DNA of 64,000 bases from Albifimbria verrucaria. Taxonomy: Eukaryota; Ascomycota; Sordariomycetes; Hypocreales; Stachybotryaceae. The notes beneath the pieces were generated by a model, which saw only the letters and a program-made list of their open reading frames with translations, searched no databases and had not been told where the DNA came from. Positions 1 through 11,340 of the stretch are shown here, in pieces. The translations under genes and the position numbers were made by a program. Each line of letters opens with the position of its first letter. The first letter of the stretch is position 1. Location: contig JAHREC010000009.1 of the NCBI GenBank assembly GCA_020081605.1, positions 5,270,001-5,334,000 of the forward strand. Direction: 5' to 3'.

Positions 1-1063
1 ATCAGATTGGCTTATTCAAACAGCTATTGGCGTGAGCAGATGTACTTTGGCGGATTGCTTAGTATTATGTGCAGGCCGTAATAGAAAGCTACGCCTCTCA
101 TCGGCATCTATCTCGTCTGGTCTCTCAAGAAACACTATGAATTCACTGTGATTTAGTGCCCTTTCAGAGTCCATCATGGCCATGACAATATCTAGTGCCT
201 TGTCTTATTGGTGTGTAAACGAGCACCAACAAGTCAGCTACATGATGCGCGGGGTTTTATCTGCAGAGTATGTGTGCCTTTGTCCTGCTGATAGGCTCTC
301 ATATAGCCAATATTTGCAAAGCCAAGAGTTCAAGCATGGGTTGATACCCGACTGATAGCCTTCATATTCCCGTGATTGGTGAGCGAGGACTGGCTCGGGA
401 CCTCGGGAGGGATACGGGGCTGGAAGAGGCTCAACATCGGACTCTCGTTACGAGGTCAGCCTTGTCGTTAACTCGTATGACGTGTGCAGCCCCCGCATAA
501 GTGATAGGATTGGGTCGTACCCGCGTTTGCTCGTATAGATGCAGGTTAGTTTATGCTAGATTTGGTTCTGTACGACGATGCATAAACCAATGTGTGACAT
601 GCGTGTCTGAGGCCTGACAAAAGCGTGGCGACCATCATGAGCGAGTCACTTTGAAACGAGATATATCAGCAATTGAGGTTGGTTTATGTATCGAGTAGAG
701 CGATGCTTTAAAAATGATCTTGGACTGCCTAGAGTGATGGATTATTGCAATTCTAGATTGAAGAGTACCACAAGTTAATGGCTTTCAGCCTATGTGCCAT
801 TGTCAAGCCTCTTTTACAGGGGCCGGAGGCGTTGAACCAAGCTTACATGCGGTGAAGACACCCATGTCTTGGCGCACAGGAGCGTTCTCTCTTTTAGTCA
901 CGGCAGGCAGCCATAGGTTGCTTTGAAGATGATCTTACCCGCAAACATCACATAGCTAGAACAGTATAACAAGGCCTGGGCCGAGACAAGGTTGCGTCTG
1001 TAACGTAGCTATGAATATAAATTCAACCATTCCGGCACTGTTTGAATGGTGGTAGAACAACCC
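1..1063. other. intergenic region, no gene seen
   Basis: About 1 kb upstream of the first gene. Only short random open frames are present on both strands, and I see no splice-linked coding signal, tRNA or repeat array. The last ~50 bases form the core promoter of the small cysteine-rich protein gene. Confidence 0.6.
1016..1022 (+). promoter_or_regulatory. probable TATA box of the small secreted protein gene
   Basis: TATAAAT lies 92 nt upstream of the chosen ATG at 1108, a normal spacing for a short fungal 5' UTR. Assigned from sequence and position only. Confidence 0.45.
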
Positions 1064-1109
1064 AAACTCTTTATCATCTTCAAAATAAACTCTTTATCAT
1101 CTTCAAAAT
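1064..1109 (+). repeat. exact 23-bp tandem duplication in the 5' leader
   Basis: Two identical 23-base units, 1064-1086 and 1087-1109, abut with no spacer. The second runs into the start codon (ATG at 1108-1110). Each unit contains TCTTTATCATCTTC. The perfect identity implies a recent duplication, and it doubles the pyrimidine-rich stretch just before the start. Confidence 0.85.
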
Positions 1110-1474
1110 GTTTAACAAAGTCGCCATTCTTGCTCTTGTCACCCTCCTCGGATGCACAACTTGTGCTGCTGATGGGACCGCCTGTGCTGCTGGGACCGCC
1201 TGTGCTGTCACAGTGACATCGACAATTCACCCTGGTATAGCTGATGGCTGTGACATAGAATGCGAGTCAGGATGCATTGCCGATGGTATGTTATATGCTA
1301 CTTATACAGAACAAATCTAATGTATTTCATTGTCCAGCTGCGGTTGTTCTACCATGCGGCTGCACTAAGGCAACAAAGTTGGTTACTGAGACTGAGAGAG
1401 CCTGTGCAACTCATAGTCCTTGCTTGAACTGCCAGACCGGCTGGGGACTTGTCACCATCACCGAGAGCTGCTAG
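1108..1474 (+). CDS. small secreted cysteine-rich protein
   Basis: Two exons, 1108-1285 and 1338-1474, with a 52-nt intron (GTATGT donor, CTAAT branch-like site, CCAG acceptor), give an uninterrupted 104-residue protein. Residues 1-20 are a signal peptide (hydrophobic core AILALVTLLG). The mature part of about 84 residues holds 11 cysteines at 26, 32, 48, 52, 56, 66, 68, 82, 88, 91 and 104. Residues 22-33 are a small tandem repeat (GTACAAGTACA) encoded by two 18-bp units at 1174-1191 and 1192-1209. I do not recognise the family. Size, secretion signal and cysteine density are those of fungal small secreted proteins, which include effectors, hydrophobin-like and antimicrobial proteins; the spacing is not the hydrophobin pattern. 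Without the intron the frame stops at 1320, so the spliced model is preferred. This is one of three genes here with no frame break. Confidence 0.7.
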
Positions 1475-2097
1475 TGGCTTTTTCTCATTCTAGGGGCCAT
1501 AATTTGTCAATCAGACTTTTGAGACATTGGTTGTAGTATCGTCGTAGCCAGAGTTGGGCTGGGATGTGTAGACGACCGGTCTTTCCCGCAGCTGAGGACT
1601 TGAAACTCGTAGGAGTAGGCTATTAGCAAGATCATTAGCTTGAACAGGCATATAGTTAGTCCTACTGACTTTTTATTACACATCCTTACCGCATGGTGAT
1701 TGTTATATTGGTGTGCCTGAGCTGATGTTACCACCACATTTTGGAGACAAGCATAAAACCTGAAGGAGTGGCTTCATCGGCTTGAAGTAGAAGCTGACCC
1801 ACAGCAGAAAAGGCTTGGTGATTTTATGCAAAGATTGCGAATTAAAGTTCAGTATCGTTTGGCAACAGGCTAAAGCGGCTGGAACTTGATTCAAAGCAAG
1901 ACAAGTAAGCTAATGAGTGTCTGTTCCAGAGCAATATGCTTACTATTATATTTGCCTATTTATTGGTTCCATAGCAAACCTTCTATCTTTTATCCTGGTT
2001 TACTCGCCTTGTCATTATTAGAACCACATCGCATGAAACAGCTCAATAGTCGATCTTTCACCGTGTTATCTTGAGGGAGGGTCTTGGCGTCTCGATC
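1475..2097. other. intergenic region between convergent genes
   Basis: About 620 bases between the 3' ends of the cysteine-rich protein gene (+) and the fucosidase gene (-). It should hold both 3' UTRs. No coding signal is seen. Confidence 0.6.
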
Positions 2098-4640
2098 TTA
2101 CTCCCAACTAATGTCAAACTCGTATTTGGCGTCCTTATCCGTGCTAATCCTGACTCGATTGTCTTCTTGCTGTATCTTTGCTTTGAGCCTACCATTTGAG
2201 GCAATCCTTCCCTGAGCATCACCATTTGAGTTATACAGTACGTCCACTTCACCACCAAGACGACTCTTCATCTTGAAGTTAGTTAGTTGGCCATCTTTCC
2301 ACGAGAGGTCGAACACGAAACCGCCTCTTGCCACCAGCCCAGTAACTTTGCCAGAGGACCACTTTTCTGGTAAGGTGGGAAGCAGCCATACTTGCCTCAC
2401 GCCATCTTCATCTCGGACATGTGACTGAACAAGAGCTTCGGCTACGCCAGCCGTGAAACCCCAATTGCCATCTGCCTGAAAAGGTGGGTGGGCATCGAAA
2501 AGATTTGGGTATACACTGGAATTGAAGAATTGAAAAATGTTCTCGGACAGCTTGTTACTGTCTAGCAGTCGAGCAAACCAGTTTATAGTCCAGGCACGCG
2601 ACCAGCCAGTACCTGCGCCTCCGTTCTGGAGGCGGTAGTCAAGCGTGCGGCGGGCAGCATCCCATATCGTCTTATTATGGCCAGGAGCGCCTGGAGGCGG
2701 GATTTGGGAACCTGGATACAGTGCATAAAGATGAGAGACGTGGCGGTGACCAGGGGCTGCTTCTTGGAAATCCTCAATCCATTCTTGCAGCACACCTGGG
2801 TATCGTTTTGAGATCTGATGAGGAGGAATTTCTCCATTGCCTTTTTGATGTCATTGAGAAAGTCACGGTCAACTTCTGAATTGTCTAGAGTGGCGGCGGC
2901 GTCTATGAAGCCAGAAAAGAGATCCCGGAGGATCTGAAAGTCGCAGGCAGGGCCGATAGCCATTGACGTAGATGTCCCGTCAGGCAATCTGTATGTGTTT
3001 TCAGGCGAAACTGATGGGCTTGTTACAAGATATGTTTTGCCGTTTAACTCATATTCTTGCAAAGTGTCAAGATAGAATTGAATAGCATCAGATAGGATCT
3101 CGAGCTTGGATCGAAGGAATTTCTTGTCACCAGTATACCAATAATGTTGCAGTATATGAGTAGCAAGCCAACCCGATGACAAAGTCCAGTAGGTTGCAGG
3201 AAGATATCGGTCTTCGGGTGCAGTGTCTCCCCACAAGTCAGTATTGTGGTGGCTCATCTGACAATATTCAACGTTAGTCATTTATCCTGATGCACTAAGG
3301 CTTTGTGATGACCCACCCAACCGCTCGCGCCATACATATCTTTGGCGGTATTTTTGCCGGTCTTATGCATAAGATCCATGAGATCGAACAGCTGATTGTG
3401 CAAACTAGATAATCCCGCTACTTCAGCAGGCCAGTAATTCATTTGTAGGCTGGCTCATAATTAGTCAAGTCGCAATGAGATCAAATACCGTAGTGAAGAG
3501 CTTACTTGATGTTTACTGTGTACTTTGACCCCCAAGCGGACTCAAATTCTGCACACCAGATGCCCTGAAGGTTGGCAGGAAGAGATCCTCTCTCGATGAG
3601 GCAATCAGCATATAACGGCCATACTGAAACTGAAGAGCAACCAAGCCAGGGTCATCGGCACCAGCTTGTGTGGCATTGACGCGCTTGTTTGTTGGGAGGT
3701 CTGAGCCACTCGTGTCTTTGCCCCCAAGCTCAAGCGAGACAGTATTGAAAAGTGGTTGGTAGTCGTCTAAGTGTCTCTTACGGAGTTCCTGGTAGCTATA
3801 TTTCTTGGCTTTAGCCAGGATACTGTCGACTGCGGCGACGGGCTTCTTATGACGATAGTTCGTAGCGGCCGCAAAGAAGGCTGTAGCTTCGGTGGCATTT
3901 TCGACAACAAGGAACTCGCCAATCGCTCGAAGATTACCATCAGTTTTAATCGTCAGACCTGTGGCAAACTCAATTGTGTCAACGCTCTGAGTACCGCCCA
4001 CCATATAGGTTGTGTCCTTGTTGTTGTTATAGTCACGATCCGAGGCGCTGTTTCCACCACCAAAGGGACGATGAACCCGAATATTAAAGCCAAGTTTCTG
4101 ATTTCCTTGCGCGGTAATGTGATGAACAAGGACCTTATCAGGATATGAGGAAAAGATTTCGCGGGTGTACTTGGTATTTCCAGCTGTGAAGTTCACTCCC
4201 GCTATGGCCGTCTCAAGGTCCAACCAGCGTTGATACGAAGCCTTGTCATAGTTTTTGGTTCCATCAAACTCAAGGCGCATCTCGCCCAGCGTCTCGTAGT
4301 GACGGGTTGACTGAGGTGTTGCCGTCAAGCCGACCCTGGCAAGCTTTTCGGCCTCTGCGACACGGCCAGATGCCAGGAGCTCACGCACTTCAGGCAGGGT
4401 CTCAAGAGCATTCTGGTTAACTCGGTTTCGAAAGCCTCCGGAGTAGACCGAGTCTTCGTTGATCTGCATCCTTTCATCGAAGGGTCTCCAAAACCATCGC
4501 ACCAACAAATCCATTTCCTACAGGAAGAGCATCTGTCCAGAGCTTCGCCGGCGCATCATACCAGAGCCGTGTGTTAGGGTTTGCAGCACTTAGTTTGACA
4601 ACACACGCCAAAAAGGCGTCAAGATTAACTTGGAGCGCAT
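2098..4640 (-). CDS. secreted GH95 alpha-L-fucosidase (1,2-alpha type), frame broken
   Basis: Inverting hydrolase releasing terminal alpha-1,2-linked L-fucose (some GH95 members act on L-galactose) from plant xyloglucan or similar glycans outside the cell. Exons 4640-3506, 3449-3317 and 3257-2098 (introns 3450-3505 and 3258-3316) give 810 aa, the usual family length. Family motifs occur in order: LWYDAPAKLW and LPVGNG near the N terminus, RMQINEDSVYSGG, NLQMNYWPAE spanning the first splice junction (the two catalytic asparagines of the family), HHNTDLWGD, SPSVSPENTY (acid residue) and QADGNWG (the Asp). The start at 4640 gives a signal peptide (MRSKLILTPFLACVV...) once one T is added. Five single-base gaps, all in homopolymers, break the frame near 4610, 4491, 4480, 3587 and 2824; correcting them makes the length divisible by three. 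It is either a real gene with assembly errors or, less likely, a decayed copy. Confidence 0.85.
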
Positions 4641-6481
4641 TGCGACGATTTGGCTTCAAAGCCGTACGAGAGTGTGTCTCCCAATACTTCCAAGCACAGC
4701 ATCACCGCTTCTTCACATTTTATATCCATGTTAAGGCTGATCGTTTGCTCCAAGGAGCCACCGGAAGAATAAAGAAGCCATCATTATGCCGAGCTCGTTC
4801 GTCAACTCTCTCATCTCGAGGTGTGTTTATGACGAAAGATCCAGGGTTCCACAATCCTTCAAAGATCCGACGGCTATTACCCCACACGCAAACCTCCAAG
4901 AGAGACATGAACCACCTCTCTAGGCCATATCTCCCCATGCAAATATCCCAGCTCACTATTGCCCCAATTATCCGACACACCCCGCACGCTTGACATGGAC
5001 TCTCATGTACGGATGAAGTATTGCAGCTGAGCCCACCCCGATGAGTGAACAATTTTCCATCACTTAGAGTCTATGTGTCTCTGGCATTGAGTATAGGGAC
5101 GATAGCTGCCGATCAAACACCATGCAGCTATGCTCCCCGCACGCTCCAGGTAGGTGATGAGCTTGTCACAGGTGTACAGGCGTTTCTCCTCACCAGAGAT
5201 GATTGGCTGTCGGTACATTGCAATTGAGCCCCGAGGTCGTATTCGTCTAATTTTCTTTGACCCTGCTTTGTTCAATTGAGTTTTGTCCATCGAATGCATC
5301 AGGGTAGGGGGCGCTTTTGTCGGACAATATCTCATGTGGAACCGGGTGTCATATACTTGTTCATTTAACGGGATCGACCAGCATTGATCCTTATTTTTTT
5401 CTTATTCCTGATGTTCCCAAAATCTGTGGAATGTCTCTAGGGCCCTGTTAATAACACAAAGCAACTATCATGGAGTGGTATTATGAATCGTCCACAGATT
5501 GGTCCTGTAGTGGAGCAGTTCAACATAAGCGGATGCAAGGCTATCAAGTTTAGTTCGCAGAATGAGATCTCAGAATAGGTTAAGATGGAAATCGTTAATT
5601 TTTGATACTGCGGGTTTGAGTGGTTAGTGTAGTGTTGCGTTACAGGAGAGTTAAATGCATACTCAAGTATCAAGACAAGAACTTGTTTGGTAAGCTAAAT
5701 GCCGGATATTCTCGTGATGACACAAGTTAGAGGGCCACTGGCGAATAAACAAATAGCAGTTAGTGGCCATGCAACTGATCGAGGTGCAGTGAAAGACGTG
5801 ATTCATTGTTGCTATCTCCGCAGGCTATGCGGCCAAAGGTGATACGGTGCCTGGTTCAACGCAAGTCGTAGGACAACCCAAGTATAGAAGTACCTAAGTC
5901 TGTAGTAGACTTTGACTCCATGCTCTGCGATATAGTCGTTAATTCTAATGAACTTGCCAAATAGGCCATTGATTAATGTGATGCTACAATTACCAAGCGT
6001 GAGGTACTAGTAAGCTATAAACTGCTTGACAACCCAGATGCAGGCTCCTCCGACCGTGATCTCTTATGGGAAACCATAATTCATTTGCAATAAAACTATA
6101 TTCGTCTTTTGATTCTTTCTCAGTTGAACCAAGTCTGTACCAGTCCCCGAAGAGTAACAAGGGCGCTGATTACGCGATGCCAGTACTATATGCACATCGA
6201 GTATAGCCAATACACTACTCCAAAACAGAGTACGTATTTTGTTCTCCATTTCTGGAACTGAGCAGACACCGCTTTGACCTGAGCTATTCTGAGCTGCCTG
6301 GCTCCGACAGAGAGTCAATGGTGAGCCAGGCCGAATGATCTGAAACCATATAAGGTACGGCTCCGTGATGAGAGATGATGGAGACTTACTCCATACCATC
6401 GTAAGATTGTCTGGTTTAAAGTGTAGATATCCAAGACTTAAGTATATATTGATAATATGTGCCATATATAGTGATCATAAA
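4641..6481. other. intergenic region, no gene seen
   Basis: About 1.8 kb containing the promoter side of the fucosidase gene. Several open frames of 60-140 codons exist on both strands, but none has a family motif, consistent splice signals or a convincing signal peptide. I leave them unannotated. Confidence 0.5.
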
Positions 6482-6579
6482 TCTGAGCTGGTGTAATTGG
6501 TAGCACGGCCGGTTCTGGCCCGTATCTAATGGGCCCTTTCGAGGGAGCGGCTGTCCTGGTTCGATTCGAGGGCTCAGGA
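6482..6579 (+). tRNA. tRNA-Gln(CTG)-like gene with an intron, degenerate
   Basis: A 7-bp acceptor stem pairs TCTGAGC (6482-6488) with GCTCAGG (6572-6578). T8 and G9 follow, then a 4-bp D stem (GTGT/GCAC) around a loop containing TTGG, and a T loop TTCGATT. The anticodon loop reads TTCTGG, giving anticodon CTG. About 27 extra bases follow position 37, the normal place of tRNA introns. They form a GGCCC/GGGCC hairpin before the 3' anticodon strand. A T-rich stretch with a T5 run follows within ~25 bases, as expected for a Pol III terminator. Against function: one mismatch in the T stem, one in the anticodon stem, and a 3-nt variable loop. It may be a tRNA pseudogene. Confidence 0.4.
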
Positions 6580-7316
6580 ACTTTCTTTCTTGTTCTTCTT
6601 TTTATTTATTTATTTATTTTGGGTTGTCCTTCCAATGTCTCCTTTAGATTTGGAATAAACCTTCATAATGCTGGCGTTTGTTTTTTACCTATACTGAAAT
6701 ACCAGCACAGAATGCACTAGTCTATGCAGGGCTGACCCGTGCTGTAGGTGAAGGGTACAATGTCGGGCCTCACTCAATGTCACCAGTATGCGTGTGAGCA
6801 AACGTTAAGCCTAGTTAAGCAGAGTTGAGTAGATACTGAACCGACCCTGAGCATTCTCGAGTTTACCCTAAGTAAAAAAATGTACTCGTGAGGTCTTGAC
6901 ATAGTCTGGTTTGCCGGCCGGACGATGGGATAATTGAACCAACTCATACTATTGGGTGGAAGATTCTTTCCGCAGTGCATATAGGTCGGTGGGGGAATGG
7001 AAGCATCCAAGAATGATAAATGATATCTCAATGAGAAAACAAGGCTACCCGCATATTGCTATCCAGTGGCTTGCTTGTGAATAACTTTGTGGCTTGGTCA
7101 GTGATACCTTAGGTCACGTTCACACCATTGGGGTTGAGTTTAAATTCCGGTTTATTAACGTTGCGTCACATTGTTACGGATTCTCTCTTAAAGCAGACGG
7201 GAGTCTTTTCTCTAATTTCAATTGAAAAATTCGCCACCAAGGAGGACGAACCCCGTGAGGGAGCTCGTCAACCCGAAGGCCATCGAATCAACATCTGCGC
7301 CATCAGCCATTACAAA
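6580..7316. other. intergenic region with a TTTA microsatellite
   Basis: T-rich and TTTA-repeat sequence at about 6597-6620 directly after the tRNA-like element, followed by non-coding sequence up to the AhpD-like gene. No further gene seen. Confidence 0.5.
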
Positions 7317-8053
7317 ATGGCAAACCAACTGGAATCTAGTAAAACTTGCCCCAAACGAGAGCTTCTGCATGTTTTCAACACGCTTGAAAAGAATTTCTCA
7401 AACTCTGGCCTTGGCCGCGAAAGATGGATTATACTTTGCACGGCTACGCTTGTTGGTGGAAATGACCCAGAACTCTGTGCCGATTTATACCTTTTCCTTA
7501 TCGCCAAACCGGAATTTGCTTCACCGACACAAAGGAAAGTGCTTATCCGCCGCATTCGAGAGACATTAGTAAAATGTGTATGTATTGTGGGGTTTGCAAG
7601 CCTCTTGAAGCTATCATGGCCATCAATCACTACGAGAAAGACGAAGATAAAGATTTTCGAGCTACAAGAGAGGGTTGGCAGTGTGATGAAGCCAACCACC
7701 GACGAGGAATGGAATGGATGCGAAGAATATATACACGAGATACAGACAATACGTTGGACATGTTTGATGCCCATAAAGATTTCGCCTGGATCAGTCAGAA
7801 TATTACTTACGGATTATATCTGAGCGATCGTCAGGTACTGGATGACCTGGATACGGAGATCGTCGTCCTTGCATCCATCATGATACAAAACTTGAAGAAA
7901 GAAACACATTGGCACATTCGCGGAATAAGGAGACTTGGAGTTCCAACAGAGGACGTCCAAGTTATCTGGGACTCTGTTCAAGTAGTGGCATCTTTTCTTG
8001 GAATAAATCTGCACAGGATCCCAAGAATAGAAGACGTTGAAAATGATGTTTAG
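7317..8053 (+). CDS. AhpD / carboxymuconolactone decarboxylase-like protein, one frame break
   Basis: The ATG at 7317 (ACAAAATGGCA context) opens MANQLESSKTCPKRELLHVF. The frame is continuous to about 7582, where one G missing from a G run (GTGGGG) shifts it; the protein continues to the stop at 8053, giving 245 aa without introns. The helical layout (a region with CTATLVGG, then CVCIVG-VCKPLEAIMAI, then a C-terminal stretch with HWHIRG and IWDSVQVVASF) resembles the fungal AhpD-like superfamily (carboxymuconolactone decarboxylase fold). These are cytoplasmic, often with unknown substrate. The CxxC pair of peroxidase-active AhpD is not obvious, since the cysteines sit in VKCVCIV. No signal peptide. 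The exact reaction cannot be inferred. The upstream extension of the frame to 7128 is open but not needed. Confidence 0.6.
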
Positions 8054-8843
8054 CAAGATGTTAAGTTGAGTTATCGGAAGCTGGAATTCAGCAAAAGCAG
8101 TTCTACAAATGTTAATCAGAGGAGACTGTGCACAAACTTGAGGACTACTACATTTCAGACTCGCTCATACTGTATTTTGGTGTAAGAGACTCATACCAAT
8201 GGCCATGTTTCAAGACGCTACGTCCAGCGCTAGCATTGTTGGGAATATGACGTGCTCTGCTAGTAGATGAATAGATCGCTTAGACCTAGTAAAGCTATGA
8301 CCATTGCTTCTAAAAAGCTCTTCCAAGAGTGAGCCTATTGGAAACATGCTTCAAGTGCCGGTCCAAATATGACAGGTCCCTAGTGGAATAGGTTCGGCAA
8401 GTCGGTACATAATGATTGAGCTATACAGTTGGTTCGCCTCCTCTTACAGAGTCACTTTTCGTTTACGAAAGAGCAATACTCTTTCCTATATTCCATCACT
8501 CCACTCTGACCCGCTGAAGGCAAGTGTTCGTCTTCATAACAACGCTCAAAACTCGGAAGTTACTCAGGTAATCTTTACAACCAAACACTTAGTTATTGGT
8601 ACGTTGCCGTGATAAAAATCAGCAACCCAGCGTTGCAACCTTAGATTCCTGTGTTGCAGTTGCATACACACATACAAATAAGTTATGCAAGAATTCACAC
8701 CCAGGGGATAGCGGTAACTCGATTGATTATCTGCGAGTTTCCTTAGATTTGTACTCCAAGCTCATAACTCTCATTTCTTCGTAATGACTGTCCTATTCAC
8801 AATCCAAATACCGCCCCTTTCATCCCATCAATATGTCTGCTTC
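8054..8843. other. intergenic region between convergent genes
   Basis: Roughly 790 bases between the 3' ends of the AhpD-like gene (+) and the cutinase gene (-). No coding signal, RNA gene or repeat noticed. Confidence 0.5.
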
Positions 8844-9702
8844 TTAAGCGACACGAGAAGCAACCCAAGCAGCAGCCTCGGGAGCGTTCTCCTGGTAGCG
8901 GGTGTGAGGACCAGTAGGGTTGATGCCACCCTCGCAGATGTTGTCACCGTCACGGCAGATGATCTTAGTGCGAGAGGCGGGGATGGCGCCGAAACCCTGG
9001 CTTCGCTTGGGGTCACCGAAGGTGAGGACTGGGCAAGCGTTAGTCGATTCTAGGCATGCAAGGCTCAACGGATAAACTTACCAGCAGTGATGCGGTTCGC
9101 AACGGCGGTGGAGAGCTGGCTAGCAGCGTTGTGGACAAGCTGAGCACCCTGGCTGTATCCGCTCAAGACGATGAGAGTGTTGGGGCACTGAGTAACGGCC
9201 TGGGGTAGTGAGATTAGCAATGAACGTTGCAATGGCAGAGATTAACAAACCCTCTGAGCAAGCGAAGCCATAGTTCGGCTGCCAGCAGCATCACCACCGG
9301 CGAGGAAGCCGGCGATGCTGGCGGAGTAGGTGACACCCTGGACAGCGAGGTTGGAGGTTCCAATGCGCTGGGCCAGGTTGTTGAAGAACAGGGGTCCGAC
9401 GGCAGCTGAGTCGCCAATGTTGCCAGCCTGGGAGGTGCCTCGGGCGTAAATGAGGGTGACCTTTCGGCAAGCAGTTCCATCAGTGAGCTGGTTGGAGGTG
9501 CTGCTGGTGTACTGACGAGCCTGAATGTGGGATTCAGTCTCGCTGGACTCCTCAAGCTTGGAGTTGTACCAGTCCTCGAGCGCGGCCAGGGAAAGGTGCT
9601 GTCAGTCTCAAGCGCGTTCACAACATCAGCCTCAGCGGCGACAGGGGCCGCAACAGCAACGCTGGCGGCGGAAAGAGCCAGGAGGAGCTGGAAGGTCTTC
9701 AT
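8844..9702 (-). CDS. secreted cutinase (CE5 family), one frame break
   Basis: Serine esterase that cleaves cutin or related polyesters outside the cell. Exons 9702-9251, 9199-9082 and 9028-8844 (introns 9200-9250 and 9029-9081) give 251 aa. The signal peptide is residues 1 to about 18 (MKTFQLLLALSAASVAVA), followed by a short pro-region. Conserved parts occur in order: VTLIYARGTSQ (oxyanion-hole region), GYSQGAQ with the nucleophile Ser, and a C-terminal RDGDNIC with the catalytic Asp then GPHTRY with the catalytic His. Cysteines flanking these match the two cutinase disulfides. The frame breaks once near 9598, where a C run after ACCTTT is one base short; with it the downstream LAALEDWYNS region reads through. 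A TATA-like site lies 112 nt upstream. It could equally be an acetylxylan esterase-like CE5 member, but the motif spacing favours cutinase. Confidence 0.88.
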
Positions 9703-11340
9703 TTTGACAGTTGAGGGAGGGACCGGTGAGGTTGATGATGCAGACAGGAGAGTTGAAAGAGAGCTGAGATGCTTGGGGATGCTCTAGATCATCTCGACAG
9801 AATACTTTCATCCCTTATTATACCTCGAGATGGTTCACGATATGGGTCTCTGGTGAGTAGTTCTAGGAGTTGGACAAGATATGTAGCTTCCGCTTGTGGA
9901 CATTGCCCCGGCTTGTGTGTATTAGGTGTATATAGTGGTATTATACCTACCAGGTTTATGCACGTCCGGGGCGCTGTCCCTTTCTGACGGAGCTCCGCTA
10001 GATGTGCCGGCGAACCGGCTACTAGCGGCTGGCAGAAGCATTGCTAGGGCTGGTTGTGCTATAGACGCCGTCGTCAGTTACAACGTGGGAAAGGCTGGGG
10101 ATAGTTCAGAGAAACAGTTAAGACTCGGTTTCGAATGGTCCGCATTGTCACTAGCTCATCCATCCCCTTTCCATCTTGGGTTACATGGCCCCGGACATTT
10201 AGCTTATCTCGGCTGTTGAGATGGCGCTACTCTCAACGTACAGAACATGAAGCACTCCTTGTGGGGTTGTAAGATTAGGAAGGTGGGAAGACTATGGATC
10301 CATCTGTCAACCACCATCGGCAGTCAACCTTATTTATAATCTCCCCGAGTAACCTGAGGGTGATCCCCGCGAAGCGGACGCATATGCCGTAATGGAAGGT
10401 CATTTGCACAAGTGTGTGAGGTTAAATGTGAGTTGAGTCGGTTTCTTGAGAGTTGATCGGGCTGAGGTGGGTTTCCACCACCAGGTGACCTTGCACTAGG
10501 GTTCCTTGCCAGCTCAAAGAGGCAGCGTTCCGTAGGATGGCCGCAGTTGAAGTGCCAATCGTGCAACCCCGTCCTGAACGTTTTTTCTCCGTTGGACCTG
10601 ATGCATTCTGGCTAATATCGAGCTGTGGCAGCTTGATTATCTTACGGCTAAATCATTACCGTTCTCCGTGTTAATTGGGCTTTGGTACAGGTTTGAATCT
10701 TCGGTAATGCAAGACATTGGAGAATGCCGGTTACGCCCTGCTCCAAATGATGTAACAAGCGCCATCAATAGCCTGCTCCCCAACATGCTGCAGGGGCTTG
10801 CTGGCTTTGCACCCGGATGGACGAGCAATTAAAATTAACCAGTTCGTCCAATGGGTCAATTGATCATCCCTCGTGGGTCAACGGGGGACAACCTAAGGGG
10901 CTGTAAGTGGCATGGCATTTGAAACCCTGTCATATTTAAATTGTTCAAGACAAGAGCTTCTCCTCAAAGAGTCTTCCCGCTCTTGCATTTCATTAATGCA
11001 ACATCGGCGAATAAAACCGAAATCAGATTGGGAGTCATGTGCCATACAATTCGCTGAAGACTGTTGCGTATGCCCAGGAACATTGGTGCAAGCCAACTCA
11101 ACAAGGACTGCATTCGAGTAGCCACTGCTGCGGACACGAGACTATGGCAGATTCGCAGCTATTCATGGGGCTTATAATTCTAGATATACAATTTTATACT
11201 CATCGAATGCCACAAGGCCTCCATCATCATACTCATTCACGTTGTCCATTGATCGGAGTTGATGATAATCGCTTCAAGGCCTTTCAAAGTTGTAATCTTA
11301 ATACTACTATCGTTATATGTATGATGCAGCCTCTCTCGGC
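9703..11340. other. intergenic region, no gene seen
   Basis: About 1.6 kb from the cutinase promoter to the 3' end of the SDR gene. Frames of 60-129 codons occur, but none resembles a family and none links across plausible introns. Confidence 0.5.
9814..9821 (-). promoter_or_regulatory. probable TATA box of the cutinase gene
   Basis: Read on the minus strand the sequence is TATAATAA, about 112 nt upstream of the cutinase ATG at 9702. Confidence 0.4.

Noticed and set aside
3771..4148. 125-codon plus-strand frame inside the fucosidase gene
   Set aside because: Antisense shadow of clearly recognisable GH95 coding sequence.
2098..4640. GH95 gene as a true pseudogene
   Set aside because: All five breaks are single-base homopolymer shortfalls and no other damage is seen, so assembly error is the simpler reading, though not proven.
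5045..5227. 60-codon frame with a mildly hydrophobic start
   Set aside because: It opens on GTG rather than ATG, lacks splice support and shows no family resemblance.
7310..7774. 154-codon minus-strand frame opposite the AhpD-like gene
   Set aside because: The plus strand carries the continuous family-like protein; the antisense frame has no motif.
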